NCBI RefSeq assembly: GCF_002973535.1
Contig: NZ_PVEP01000004.1
Coordinates: 7,501 to 71,500, forward strand
Direction: 5' to 3'
From: Albidovulum denitrificans
GTDB taxonomy: Bacteria; Pseudomonadota; Alphaproteobacteria; Rhodobacterales; Rhodobacteraceae
DNA: 64,000 nt
Position 1 is the stretch's first letter; the number at the start of each line of letters is the position of its first letter. Shown piece after piece: positions 39,798 to 48,022 of this stretch. Under the pieces are notes generated by a model. It saw nothing but the letters and a program-made list of their open reading frames with translations, searched no databases and had not been told where the DNA came from. Both the position numbers and the translations under genes were made by a program.

Positions 39798-40957
39798 TCG
39801 TCCGTCAGTCGGGTCATCCAGCTTGCATGCGGCTCAAGCAGCGTCGGGCCAAGATCGTCCAGCACCGGCAGCGCGGGGGCCGTCGGCAGGGCGGCGAAGG
39901 CGGCCGCGGCATCGCCGTCAAGCTTCGCCGGATCGAGGACGGAGAAAGACCCAAGCACCTCGATATTCTGCATATGCGACTGCGTCGCGGGATCGAGAAG
40001 GAAGTTCGCCACCACCATCGCGCCCTCCTTATGGGCGGCGTTCACCGGGATGGCGACAAAGCTGACATTGCCGATGGTGCCGCCCTCTGGCACGAAAACA
40101 CGGGCGGTCTCGGGCAGAAGGCCTTCGGCGATGGCGGCGGCGGTCGAGGCCGGGTCGAAGGACATGGAGATATCGACCTCTCCGTCATTCAGAAGTTGCT
40201 GCTGGACGGACTGGTTATCGGGGAACGTCGCGCCGCCATGCCAAAGGTTGGGGCGCAGCGCGTCGTACCAGTCCCACAGGGGCGCGGTCTGGGTGGCGAA
40301 GGCGGCGTCGGTCACCGCGTCCTGAAGTGCGGCGGGGTCCGGCGCAAGCTCGATCAGGGCCTGTTTCAGGAAGGTCGCGCCCATGAAGTTGGACGGGTCC
40401 GGGTGGGTCATCCGCCCCGGATGCGAGGCGGCCCAACCGGCAAAGCCAAGCATGTCGCGCGGCGGTTCCGTCACCCGGGCGCTGTCATAGACAAAGACGA
40501 ACTTCGCCAGCCGCCACGGGCTTTCCATGCCCTCCACCGGGACGGTGAAATCGACCGCTGCGGGGGCGTCGGGGGAAAGATCGACGAAGCGGGCGTTCGG
40601 CAGATCGGCCACGAACGGCCCGGTGAGCAGTCCCTGTTCCTTCATCGCCAGGAAATTCGGCCCGTTGATCCAGATCAGGTCGACCGAACCGTCGGTGTCG
40701 TTACCGGCCGCCTTTTCCGCGATGACGCGGGTAACCGCCTCGGCGGTATCGGTCAGCTTCACCTGTTCGACGTTCACACCGTAAAGCCGCCCGGTCTCTT
40801 CCCCGACCCAGGCGATGAAGGCATTCGTCCGCTCATCCCCGCCCCAGGCGTTCCAGTAGACGGTCTGCCCGCGCGCGGCATCAAGCGTCGCCTGCCAGTC
40901 GGCCAGCGCGGGCGACGCCGCACCAAGGGTTGCGGCAAGGATGAGGGGGAATTTCAT
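39773..40957 (-). CDS. ynjB: ABC transporter extracellular solute-binding protein (YnjB-like)
   Basis: 394 residues from the ATG at 40957 (GGAG upstream). Signal peptide MKFPLILAATLGAASPALA, then a type-II solute-binding fold (VYWNAWGGDERTNAFIAWVG, DLIWINGPNFLAMKEQGLL, GEVDISMSFDPASTAAAI). The QTVYWNAWGG start and NGPNFxAMK are the hallmarks I associate with YnjB. It begins 15 bases after the CDP-alcohol transferase stop and feeds the YnjC/YnjD pair. Confidence 0.86.
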   Translation of the reverse strand: MKFPLILAATLGAASPALADWQATLDAARGQTVYWNAWGGDERTNAFIAWVGEETGRLYGVNVEQVKLTDTAEAVTRVIAEKAAGNDTDGSVDLIWINGPNFLAMKEQGLLTGPFVADLPNARFVDLSPDAPAAVDFTVPVEGMESPWRLAKFVFVYDSARVTEPPRDMLGFAGWAASHPGRMTHPDPSNFMGATFLKQALIELAPDPAALQDAVTDAAFATQTAPLWDWYDALRPNLWHGGATFPDNQSVQQQLLNDGEVDISMSFDPASTAAAIAEGLLPETARVFVPEGGTIGNVSFVAIPVNAAHKEGAMVVANFLLDPATQSHMQNIEVLGSFSVLDPAKLDGDAAAAFAALPTAPALPVLDDLGPTLLEPHASWMTRLTDEWARRYTK

Positions 40958-40971
40958 ATGGTTGGCTCCGG

Positions 40972-41616
40972 TCAGGGTCGGTTCTTGTCGGGGTTCGTTG
41001 CGGCAGGGGTGGAAGAGAAGGCGCTCCACCCCTGATACCACCGGCTGAGCGTGGTCAAGGCGCAGGCGGCGGCGAAGAGATAGGCCAGCACTGGGAAAGC
41101 GCCGGGCCAGAGGCACATCGCGACGAAAAGCGCGATGGTCTCGGCGCCTTCCGTCAGGCCGCCGATATAGTGGATACCCTTGGTGGCAAAGCCCTTTGCC
41201 GGGGTCGCGCCCCGCCCCGCGACGGCGGCATAGGCGAGGAAAGACGATCCGGTCCCGACGAAGGCCGCGATCAGGACGGCGGCGGGCAGGGCGTTGCGGG
41301 CGGGATCGGCCAGCGCAAAGCCAAGCGGGAAGAGCGCGTAGAAGACAAAATCCAGCGCGATATCGAGAAAGGCCCCGCGATCCGTCGGCCCCGTGACCCG
41401 CGCCACCGCGCCGTCAAGGCCATCGGCAATGCGGTTCGCCAGAAGCAGGGTCAGCGCGGCGCCGTATTGGCCCAAGGCCAGCATCGGCACGGCCAGCGCG
41501 CCCAACGCGAAACCCGTCAGCGTGATCGTCGTCGCAGAGATGCCCCGGCGGGACAGGATCGCGGCGGGATAGCCAAGGATTCGGCTCTGCACCGGCTGAA
41601 TCAGCGCGTCGATCAT
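40972..41616 (-). CDS. ynjF: CDP-alcohol phosphatidyltransferase family membrane protein (YnjF-like)
   Basis: 214 residues from the ATG at 41616, which overlaps the previous stop (ATGA) and follows GGAGACGCGG. The complete family motif DGxDGxxAR-x8-G-x3-D-x3-D is present (ADGLDGAVARVTGPTDRG then FLDIALD). About five to six membrane segments. It transfers a phospho-alcohol from CDP-activated donor to an acceptor lipid or sugar. The E. coli homologue YnjF lies next to ynjBCD, the same neighbourhood as here. Confidence 0.9.
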   Translation of the reverse strand: MIDALIQPVQSRILGYPAAILSRRGISATTITLTGFALGALAVPMLALGQYGAALTLLLANRIADGLDGAVARVTGPTDRGAFLDIALDFVFYALFPLGFALADPARNALPAAVLIAAFVGTGSSFLAYAAVAGRGATPAKGFATKGIHYIGGLTEGAETIALFVAMCLWPGAFPVLAYLFAAACALTTLSRWYQGWSAFSSTPAATNPDKNRP

Positions 41617-43760
41617 CCGCGTCTCCAGTCGTGGAACCGTTCGACGATCCGCAGAAGGCGCGGGTTCACATGCGCCCGGCGCCATTCCCCTGCGGCGAAT
41701 TTGTTCGCCTCGGCCAGCGTCGGATAGATGTGGATCGTGCCAAGGATCTTGTTCATCCCCAGCCGGTGTTTCATCGCCAGAACGAACTCGGCGATCAGGT
41801 CGGCTGCATGGGTTCCGACAATCGTCACACCAAGGATTCGGTCCCTGCCCGGCTCCGTCAGGACCTTGACGAAACCGCGATCCGTCCCGTCGGCAATCGC
41901 GCGGTCTAGATCGTCGATACCATAGGTCGTCACCTCATGCGCGATGCCCTGTTCCTCTGCCTCGGTCACTGACAGGCCCACGCGGGCGACCTCGGGGTCG
42001 GTGAAGGTGGCCCAGGGGATCACCCTGTAATCCGCACTGAACCGTTTCAGATCGCCGAAAAGCGCGTTGACGGTGGCGAACCAGGCCTGATGGGCGGCGG
42101 TATGGGTGAACTGATAGGGTCCGGCGACATCCCCGGCGGCGAGGATGTTGGGGAACAGGGTTTCGAGATATTCATTCGTCTCGATCACGCGGCCGGTCGG
42201 GATGCCAAGCACCTCAAGCCCATAGCCCGACAGCCGGGGCGCGCGGCCGACGGCGACGATGATCTCATCGAAACCGATGCGGCGGCGGCCATCGGCGGTT
42301 TCGACCTCGATCCACTTTTCGCCATTCGTCAGGCCGCAGGCAACGGCGCGATGGCCGGTCAGCACGGTGACCCCGTCCGCCTCAAGCGCGGCCTGGGTCA
42401 GGGCGGAAACCTCCGGGTCCTCACGCCCCATGATGCGGGGGGCCATCTCGATCTGCGTCACCTGCGAGCCGAGCCGCTGAAACGCCTGCGACAATTCGGT
42501 CCCGATCGGCCCGCCGCCAAGGATGACCAGCCGACCGGGGGCATCCTTGCGCCCGCGCAACTTGTCCCAAAGCGTGTCGGAGGTGAGGAAGCCAACCTCC
42601 GCCAACCCCGGAATCTCAGGCACGAAGGGTGCGGCGCCGGTCGCCAGAACGATGGCGCGGGTGGTCAGGCGGCGGGTTTCGCCGCCCTCAACCGCGATCT
42701 CGACGGTCCAGGGGTCGATCAGCCTCGCATAGCCCTTGATGACCTCGACGCCAAGGCCCGTGTAGCGCGCGACGCTGTCATGCGGTTCGATCCGCGCGAT
42801 GACGTCGTGAACACGCTCCATCACCGCGGCGAAATCCACCTGAGGCGCGGTGGCGCGCAGGCCGTACCGGCCCGCCCCGCGTATCGCCTGGGCCGCCTTG
42901 GCGCTGGCAATCAGGGCCTTGGACGGGACGCAGCCATAGTTCAGGCAGTCGCCCCCCATCTGCCCCGCCTCGATGATCGTGACCTTCGCCTTCGTCGCAG
43001 CGGCGATATAGGCGGAGACGAGCCCCGCCGACCCCGCCCCGATCACGATCAGGTTCCGGTCGAAGGAGCGCGGCCTTTTTCGGCCGGAATAGACCCTTTT
43101 TCTGGCGAAAACCCGAAGCGCATGGCGCGCAACCCAGGGGAAGATGCCCAGCAGCGCGAAGGACAGGAGCAGGGGCAGCGACAGCAGGTCCCCGGCGCTG
43201 CGAATGGCACCAAGCTGCGTCCCTGCATTCACATAGACCGCCGTCCCGGCCAGCATTCCGATCTGGCTGACGATATAGAAGGTGACCGCGCGGATCGGCG
43301 TCAGCCCCATCAGCAGGTTGACCGCAAAGAACGGCACGATCGGGATCAGCCGCAGGGTAAAAAGATAGAACGGCCCGTCCCTCCCCATCCCCGCGTCCAT
43401 GGCTTTCAGCCGCGCCCCCAGCTTCGCGCGAACCCAGTCGCGCAGAAGATAACGCGCCGCCAGAAAGGCCAGGGTCGCCCCGATGGTCGAGGCGAAGGAA
43501 ACAAGGATCAGCCCGCCCCAAAACCCGAACAGCGCCCCGGCCGCCAGTGTCATCCAGACCGCAAGCGGCAGCGACAGCGCCGCGACGGCGACATAGCCCA
43601 GGAAGAACAGCGCGGCGAAAACCAAGGGCGCGCCGTCCCGCCATGCCTTTGCGGAGGCGACAAACCCTGCCAGGTTGTCGCTATTCACACGCCCGCCAAC
43701 CGCAACCCACAGCAGGACCACGGCGACCACAAGCACGAGGGCGATCACGAGTTTTCGCAA
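41613..43760 (-). CDS. Fusion of a TVP38/VTT membrane domain with a pyridine nucleotide-disulfide oxidoreductase
   Basis: 715 residues. Residues 1-215 form a TVP38/TMEM64 (VTT) membrane domain with about five to six segments (FGFWGGLILVSFASTIGATL, LRLIPIVPFFAVNLLMGLTP). From about 232 follows a flavoprotein disulfide reductase: FAD fold VIGAGSAGLVSAYIAA, redox-active cysteines 272 and 277 (GGDCLNYGCVPSK), NAD fold VILGGGPIGTELSQ and a C-terminal interface (HIYPTLAEANKFA). Start is a TTG (43760) with AAGGA six bases before. It probably couples membrane thiol or quinone redox to transport or lipid handling. Such fusions occur in other bacteria. Its stop overlaps the ynjF-like start. Confidence 0.9.
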   Translation of the reverse strand: MRKLVIALVLVVAVVLLWVAVGGRVNSDNLAGFVASAKAWRDGAPLVFAALFFLGYVAVAALSLPLAVWMTLAAGALFGFWGGLILVSFASTIGATLAFLAARYLLRDWVRAKLGARLKAMDAGMGRDGPFYLFTLRLIPIVPFFAVNLLMGLTPIRAVTFYIVSQIGMLAGTAVYVNAGTQLGAIRSAGDLLSLPLLLSFALLGIFPWVARHALRVFARKRVYSGRKRPRSFDRNLIVIGAGSAGLVSAYIAAATKAKVTIIEAGQMGGDCLNYGCVPSKALIASAKAAQAIRGAGRYGLRATAPQVDFAAVMERVHDVIARIEPHDSVARYTGLGVEVIKGYARLIDPWTVEIAVEGGETRRLTTRAIVLATGAAPFVPEIPGLAEVGFLTSDTLWDKLRGRKDAPGRLVILGGGPIGTELSQAFQRLGSQVTQIEMAPRIMGREDPEVSALTQAALEADGVTVLTGHRAVACGLTNGEKWIEVETADGRRRIGFDEIIVAVGRAPRLSGYGLEVLGIPTGRVIETNEYLETLFPNILAAGDVAGPYQFTHTAAHQAWFATVNALFGDLKRFSADYRVIPWATFTDPEVARVGLSVTEAEEQGIAHEVTTYGIDDLDRAIADGTDRGFVKVLTEPGRDRILGVTIVGTHAADLIAEFVLAMKHRLGMNKILGTIHIYPTLAEANKFAAGEWRRAHVNPRLLRIVERFHDWRRG

Positions 43761-43885
43761 GACGGTCCTTCCCGGGCCAGCGCATCATTCCTACAGCGCC
43801 GGTCACTATAGGGGCGCAGGCCGGTTGTGGCCGATTGCGACAGCGATGTCACAGGATTGTCAGGCAGGGTGAGGTGGGGAAAGAA

Positions 43886-43902
43886 GTGGTGCCGGTGAAG
43901 GG
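43886..43902. repeat. Left attachment site (attL) core
   Basis: GTGGTGCCGGTGAAGGG, identical to 57867-57883. Beyond the core the sequence stays loosely tRNA-like (TTGAACTCC against TCGAACCCC), suggesting it derives from another tRNA-Thr 3' end. It lies 126 bases after the start codon of the VTT fusion gene and 142 bases before the integrase. Confidence 0.88.
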
Positions 43903-44043
43903 CATTGAACTCCAATATCATGCGTTCTCAGCCGGACTTATGGCGGCTGGTGTACCTAATGATTTCAGGCGCTAAGCCCTCCCATCCCCTTTCATTCGGT
44001 CTCACCCCATACTACAATTAGGGGTGGATTGAGAGGGGGATAG

Positions 44044-45234
44044 ATGCCCACGCTTCACAAGCTGACCGCGAAGAAAGTCGAAAAGGCCGATCCGGGCAAG
44101 TATTCGGACGGTGGCGGTCTTTGGCTTTTCAAGCGGCCTGACGGCGGGGCGCAATGGGTTTTGCGAGTCACCGTCCACGGTCGGCGGCGGGAAATGGGCC
44201 TTGGCAACCTGACCGAGGTCAGCCTGCGGGAAGCGCGCGACGCAGCCGATAAATGGCGGGCGGTCGTGCGTGATGGCAAAGACCCGATCAAGGAACGCGA
44301 ACGCATCAAGCGCGAAGCCGCCCGCGCAGATAACACCCTCAAGGCCGTGGCCGAGGAAGCGTTCGAAGCACGGAAGGCCGAATTGAAGGGCGACGGAAAA
44401 GCCGGTCGCTGGTTCTCGCCGCTGGAGATCCATGTGCTGCCGAAGATTGGCAAGGTTCCGGTCGAAGAGATCGACCAACGCGACATAAAGGACGCCCTCG
44501 CCCCGATCTGGCACACGAAGGCCGACACCGCCCGGAAGGCGATGAACCGCCTGAGCATCGTTATGCGTCACGCCGCCGCGATGGGGCTGGACGTAGACGT
44601 GCAAGCCACGGAGAAGGCCAAGGCGTTGCTCGGCAAATCCCGGCACGAGGCGCAGAATATCCCTGCCCTGCCGTGGCAGGAGGTGCCGAATTTCTACAAA
44701 AGCCTGAGCGACGGGACCGTGACCCACCTCGCCTTGCGCTTGCTGATCCTGACGGCGGCGCGGTCCCTGCCGGTGCGGTTCTGCCGGTTGGACGAGATCG
44801 ACGGGAATGTGTGGACCATCCCCGCCAAGAACATGAAGGGGCGCAAGGGCCAGGTGGAAGATTTCCGTGTGCCGCTCTCAGAGGAGGCGTTGGCGGTGAT
44901 CGAGCAAGCCAAGCCCCTCGCCCGCGATGGCTACCTTTTCCCCAGCGTTCGCAGGGGCGTCATTTCCGACGCGACCATGAGCCGTTTGATGGAGCGCCGC
45001 CCGATGGATGCGCGCCCGCATGGTTTCCGGTCGAGTTTCAGGACTTGGTGCGCCGAGGCGACCGATACCCCGGAGCAGATCGCCGAAATCACCTTGGCGC
45101 ATGTCGCCGGTTCGAAGGTCGAGCGAGCTTATCGGCGGACGGATTACCTAGAACAGCGGCGCGTTCTCATGGAGCGCTGGGCGGGGTTCGTGAAGGGCGG
45201 CACGGGCGAGGTTTTGCAGATGGTGCGGGCATGA
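44044..45234 (+). CDS. int: Site-specific tyrosine recombinase (P4-type integrase)
   Basis: 396 residues. An N-terminal arm-binding domain of DUF4102 type (about 3-85; KYSDGGGLWLFKRPDG, WVLRVTVHGRRREMGLGN) is followed by a core-binding domain (about 100-195) and the catalytic domain. The active site can be read as Arg240 (TAARS), Lys near 262-266, His326 and Arg329 (PHGFRSSFRTW), His353 (LAHVAGS) and Tyr363 (ERAYRR). It integrates the element at tRNA-Thr. GAGGGGGATAG precedes the ATG. It reads away from attL into the element. The next gene overlaps its stop (ATGA). Confidence 0.95.
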   Translation: MPTLHKLTAKKVEKADPGKYSDGGGLWLFKRPDGGAQWVLRVTVHGRRREMGLGNLTEVSLREARDAADKWRAVVRDGKDPIKERERIKREAARADNTLKAVAEEAFEARKAELKGDGKAGRWFSPLEIHVLPKIGKVPVEEIDQRDIKDALAPIWHTKADTARKAMNRLSIVMRHAAAMGLDVDVQATEKAKALLGKSRHEAQNIPALPWQEVPNFYKSLSDGTVTHLALRLLILTAARSLPVRFCRLDEIDGNVWTIPAKNMKGRKGQVEDFRVPLSEEALAVIEQAKPLARDGYLFPSVRRGVISDATMSRLMERRPMDARPHGFRSSFRTWCAEATDTPEQIAEITLAHVAGSKVERAYRRTDYLEQRRVLMERWAGFVKGGTGEVLQMVRA

Positions 45235-45851
45235 CCGAAGATATCTTTCCTGAAAGCGACGACGATGGATGCGAGCCGTTTCGAAGTATCGCGGCACATG
45301 TACATTGCAGCGAAGATGATGTATTTGCAGCTTTCGCGGGCCTTCCTGTCCCGGAATGGATCACGCCTACTCACCTTCAATCGGTTCGCGCCGCGACTCA
45401 GAGGTGGAATGAGGCCGCTCGGCACGCCAGAAATCTACAACACACTCTAATGCGGCTGACTGACCACGAAAGAGTGCAGTTGCGGGTAGCTGGCGCGGTC
45501 ACCGTAGAGCAAATCGCGCATCTACAATCGGTACTAGATGGAGATGCCAAGAACTTAAACGAATGGCTGACCAGCCAACCTCGGGCGGGTCGCGAGAATA
45601 TAGCTGCGGCTGCCGTCGCCGAGGGCATCCGCCGACTATTCCGACGCCGCAGAAAGAGAATCACCTTCGGACAACATCCCGAAGGAGGCCCCTCAACCGA
45701 GTTCGGCAGAGCTGTGGAGTTTTCAATTGGAGCCTTTGGAGTACTTGCAGATTGGCGTCGCCCGGCGCAAAAAGCCAAAGAAAAACAAGATGATATACAA
45801 GGTCGGCTGATGAGTATTCACATGGCCGCTATCAATCGAACAAAGGGCTAA
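45231..45851 (+). CDS. Hypothetical protein coupled to the integrase
   Basis: 206 residues, acidic at the N-terminus (MTEDIFPESDDDGCEPF) with a predicted helical middle and a basic cluster (GIRRLFRRRRKRITFG) near 130. The ATG at 45231 overlaps the integrase stop by four bases, so the two are co-translated. No domain is recognised and no membrane segment is seen. Codon use is less GC-biased than in the chromosome. It could assist excision or DNA binding; that is only suggested by coupling and the basic patch. Confidence 0.65.
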   Translation: MTEDIFPESDDDGCEPFRSIAAHVHCSEDDVFAAFAGLPVPEWITPTHLQSVRAATQRWNEAARHARNLQHTLMRLTDHERVQLRVAGAVTVEQIAHLQSVLDGDAKNLNEWLTSQPRAGRENIAAAAVAEGIRRLFRRRRKRITFGQHPEGGPSTEFGRAVEFSIGAFGVLADWRRPAQKAKEKQDDIQGRLMSIHMAAINRTKG

Positions 45852-45948
45852 TGCCAATTCAACTTTCAGTTTTTTTGCTTCGGCATTTAGACTGATAGGG
45901 GCTGAACTGACCACACTTGCCGCATCCGAAACCGATTGGGATGCGACA

Positions 45949-46137
45949 ATGACCCAAGAACTGCTTTCCGACCGTGACGCTTCGGCCCTTATGGGCTGCG
46001 GACGCTCGACGCTTTGGCGCTGGGCATCCGAGGGCGTCATTCCGAAACCCCTCAAAATCGGCGGGACATCGCGCTGGAAGCGCGCCGACATCGAAGCCGT
46101 CATCGCCAAGGCCGAAGCCGCCCGCGAGGCCGCATAA
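45949..46137 (+). CDS. alpA: AlpA-family helix-turn-helix regulator/excisionase-like protein
   Basis: 62 residues forming a single MerR-like winged helix: LLSDRDASALMGCGRSTLWRWASEGVIPKPLKIGG, then WKRADIEAVIAKAEA (quoted in parts). AlpA proteins activate integrase or excision genes of P4-like elements, which fits the integrase two genes upstream. The frame begins about 100 bases after the previous gene. A terminator overlaps its stop codon. Confidence 0.88.
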   Translation: MTQELLSDRDASALMGCGRSTLWRWASEGVIPKPLKIGGTSRWKRADIEAVIAKAEAAREAA

Positions 46138-46177
46138 GAAACCCCCGCCGGATGGACCGGACGGGGGAAATTTCTTA
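46135..46177 (+). terminator. Long terminator hairpin overlapping the alpA stop
   Basis: Outer arms TAAGAAA / TTTCTTA and inner arms CCCCCG / CGGGGG and CCGG / CCGG make a long stem around ATGGA. The first arm starts at the alpA TAA. It separates the integration module from the next module. Being nearly symmetric, it could work in both directions. Confidence 0.75.
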
Positions 46178-46236
46178 CGGCGACACCGAAGGAATACCGC
46201 ATCCGGCCCCGGCATTCAATGCTGAAAGGCTAGAGC

Positions 46237-46551
46237 ATGAAGAACCAGCACGACAAATGGGGCAAGGCACAGTACGCCGTCACCGCCCCGGACGGCACCG
46301 GAACCATCATCATCGTGAACGGTCGCGAACGTTGGGCATTGGAATGCCTCATCGAGGCCGGTGTTGACGGATGCACCCCGATCAAGAACCCTGCACCCCG
46401 TTGGAGCCACTATGTCTGGCTGCTTCGCGGCGATGGTGTCGAGATCGAGACCATCCATGAACCGCATGACGGGCCGTTCCCCGGCACTCATGCCCGGTAC
46501 GTTCTCAGAAGCAAGGTCGATCCTGTCCAAGCCATTGGGGAGGCCGCCTGA
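46237..46551 (+). CDS. Winged-helix domain protein of phage type
   Basis: 104 residues: KWGKAQYAVTAPDGTGTIII, then RERWALECLIEAGVDGCTPI, then WSHYVWLLRGDGVEIETIHEPH and ARYVLRSKV. The pattern helix (ECLIEAG), turn, helix (WSHYVWLLRGDG) and wing (VEIETIHEPH) fits the small winged-helix proteins of alphaproteobacterial prophages. It probably binds DNA. Its stop shares one base with the next start (TGATG). Opening gene of a tightly coupled operon that runs to about 50.2 kb. Confidence 0.75.
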   Translation: MKNQHDKWGKAQYAVTAPDGTGTIIIVNGRERWALECLIEAGVDGCTPIKNPAPRWSHYVWLLRGDGVEIETIHEPHDGPFPGTHARYVLRSKVDPVQAIGEAA

Positions 46552-46766
46552 TGCAGATCGCGACCATCCCGAAAAACGCCCGCGAAGAAATCCGCGTCGA
46601 AGTCCAGGACTTCAAAGGCCATCGGCTGCTGAACATCCGGGTCTGGTACGATGACGGCACGGGCGAGTACCGCCCCGGCAAGCAGGGCCTCGCCCTCCGT
46701 CTGGACCGGCTTTCCGACCTGTGCGGCGCACTTGAAAAGGCGGCGGAACTGGAGGGCGCGGCATGA
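46551..46766 (+). CDS. Transcriptional coactivator p15/PC4-like ssDNA-binding protein
   Basis: 71 residues matching the PC4 domain: IPKNAREEIRVEVQDFKGHRLLNIRVWYDD then EYRPGKQGLALRLDRLSDLCGAL (quoted in parts). PC4-type proteins bind single-stranded DNA as dimers; bacterial and phage versions take part in replication, repair or transcription. The W-Y-D-D-G...PGKQG-L-L sequence is the family's core. It overlaps both neighbours. Confidence 0.82.
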   Translation: MQIATIPKNAREEIRVEVQDFKGHRLLNIRVWYDDGTGEYRPGKQGLALRLDRLSDLCGALEKAAELEGAA

Positions 46767-46861
46767 GGCACCTCCGCATCATCCACCTTCGACGCCTTGG
46801 CTACGCGCTGGCTCAGGCCGAAATCCTCGAACCGTTCATCTTCGGGGAGGGCTGCGAATGA
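46763..46861 (+). CDS. Very small coupled ORF (32 aa)
   Basis: Starts at an ATG overlapping the PC4-like stop (ATGA) and ends overlapping the next gene's ATG. The product MRHLRIIHLRRLGYALAQAE then ILEPFIFGEGCE is helical and amphipathic. GGAGGGCG lies before its start. It has the start-stop coupling of a real gene, but might only carry ribosomes from one gene to the next. Function is unknown. Confidence 0.5.
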   Translation: MRHLRIIHLRRLGYALAQAEILEPFIFGEGCE

Positions 46862-47136
46862 CAGCCCTTCTCGATCATCGCGAGACGGCTGACGGCTACC
46901 ACGGCGAGATATTTCGCCGTGGTGGTTTCCGCGTCATCGTCTGCAAGGACGGCATTCAATGGATCTTGCAGCGCCGCAAGTCTGACGCTGGGAAGCGGGC
47001 TGGGGCGCGCTGGATTGCCCTGGGGTACTTCCTGACCCGCGACGGGCTGGCACGCCTCTGGCACCGCAAAACGGGCGCGTCTGCACCGGAGATCGACGCT
47101 CTGCCCGACCGGATCACGCGGGGGGCAGGCAGATGA
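46858..47136 (+). CDS. Hypothetical phage-type protein (92 aa)
   Basis: The ATG at 46858 overlaps the 32-residue frame and follows GGGGAGGG. The product has a beta-rich first half (GYHGEIFRRGGFRVIVCKDGIQWILQRR in part) and a helical second half (YFLTRDGLARLWHRKTG). It is strongly basic. No known domain. It is one of a coupled set of small genes and its stop overlaps the next gene by four bases. Confidence 0.72.
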   Translation: MTALLDHRETADGYHGEIFRRGGFRVIVCKDGIQWILQRRKSDAGKRAGARWIALGYFLTRDGLARLWHRKTGASAPEIDALPDRITRGAGR

Positions 47137-48020
47137 GCGGCAGAACCTTTGCGCAGATCAACTGCGGCCTCCTGAAATCGCAGAAGATGCGGTCACTCGG
47201 ACATGCCGAGAAATGGGCATACATCTGCGCCCACCTGACGCCCTTCGCGAGCTTCTCGGGCGTATTCAGGTATCCCACCGTCATGTGGGCGCATGATGCC
47301 TGCCTGAGTGTGGAAGAATTCGAAGCCGCGCGCGCCCGGTTGGCCAAGGTCGGGCTGATCGAATTCGATGACGCCGAGGAACTGGTTCGGATCGTCGGCT
47401 TCCATCGGCAAAGACCGCCGGAAAATGCCTCGCGGTGCATTTCACTGATCTGCGATTTCGATGCGGCGATGGTCGATGCGGATGGCGATAGGGGAATGGT
47501 TCTCCGCTGCGTCGCCGAGTTTGTTGTGGCAGCGCTACAGCGGGCGCAGGGCTGGAAGCCGGATAGCCCCGAGCGCGCGAAACTTCGTGAAGCGGTCGGG
47601 CCGTTCCTGAAATCCACCTTTCAGGACGCGGGCGATAGCTTTCTCGATGCCCTGGCCGACGAACTGACCGGCATCAGCAAGGCCGTTCGGGCCGAATTGG
47701 TCGCCCTGTTGCCCGTTCTCGCCACCCACCGTGGGGACACCGTGTCAGCACCGTCTGGCGACCGTGTGGCCACACGAGACGTAGACGAGACGAGACTTAG
47801 AGAAGACTTAGACGAAGACGAAAACGAAGAAGAATACGAGACGGCGCGATTTCGCGAAGTGCTTCGCGACGATCCGTGGTCGCGGGCTGAGCCGTCGGAT
47901 TTGCTGAGAAGCAAGGCAAACGGAAATGGAGCGCCAAGCAAGGGGCCGTTGTCTGCGACCCTGAGGTCTCGCATCGCGACCGAGAGCTTGGCGACGCGAG
48001 CAAATGGCAAAGGAAACTGA
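47133..48020 (+). CDS. Replication-module-like protein with winged-helix N-terminus
   Basis: 295 residues. The N-terminal 110 (GLLKSQKMRSLGHAEKWAYI, LSVEEFEAARARLAKVGLIE, LVRIVGFHRQRPPEN) resemble the winged-helix part of phage replisome organisers (DnaD/Rep-like). A helical middle (about 120-200) is followed by a short Asp/Glu-rich stretch (about 210-235; LREDLDEDENEEEYE) and a basic tail (SKANGNGAPSKG). Its place after the PC4-like gene suggests a replication role. The family assignment is inference, and no helicase-loader motif is visible. Confidence 0.55.
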   Translation: MSGRTFAQINCGLLKSQKMRSLGHAEKWAYICAHLTPFASFSGVFRYPTVMWAHDACLSVEEFEAARARLAKVGLIEFDDAEELVRIVGFHRQRPPENASRCISLICDFDAAMVDADGDRGMVLRCVAEFVVAALQRAQGWKPDSPERAKLREAVGPFLKSTFQDAGDSFLDALADELTGISKAVRAELVALLPVLATHRGDTVSAPSGDRVATRDVDETRLREDLDEDENEEEYETARFREVLRDDPWSRAEPSDLLRSKANGNGAPSKGPLSATLRSRIATESLATRANGKGN

Positions 48021-48022
48021 AA

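Noticed and set aside
42090-43811. Long plus-strand open frame opposite the VTT/flavoprotein gene
   Set aside because: Composition (Arg, Gln, Asp, Pro) is that of an antisense shadow; the minus frame has FAD, CxxxxC and NAD motifs.
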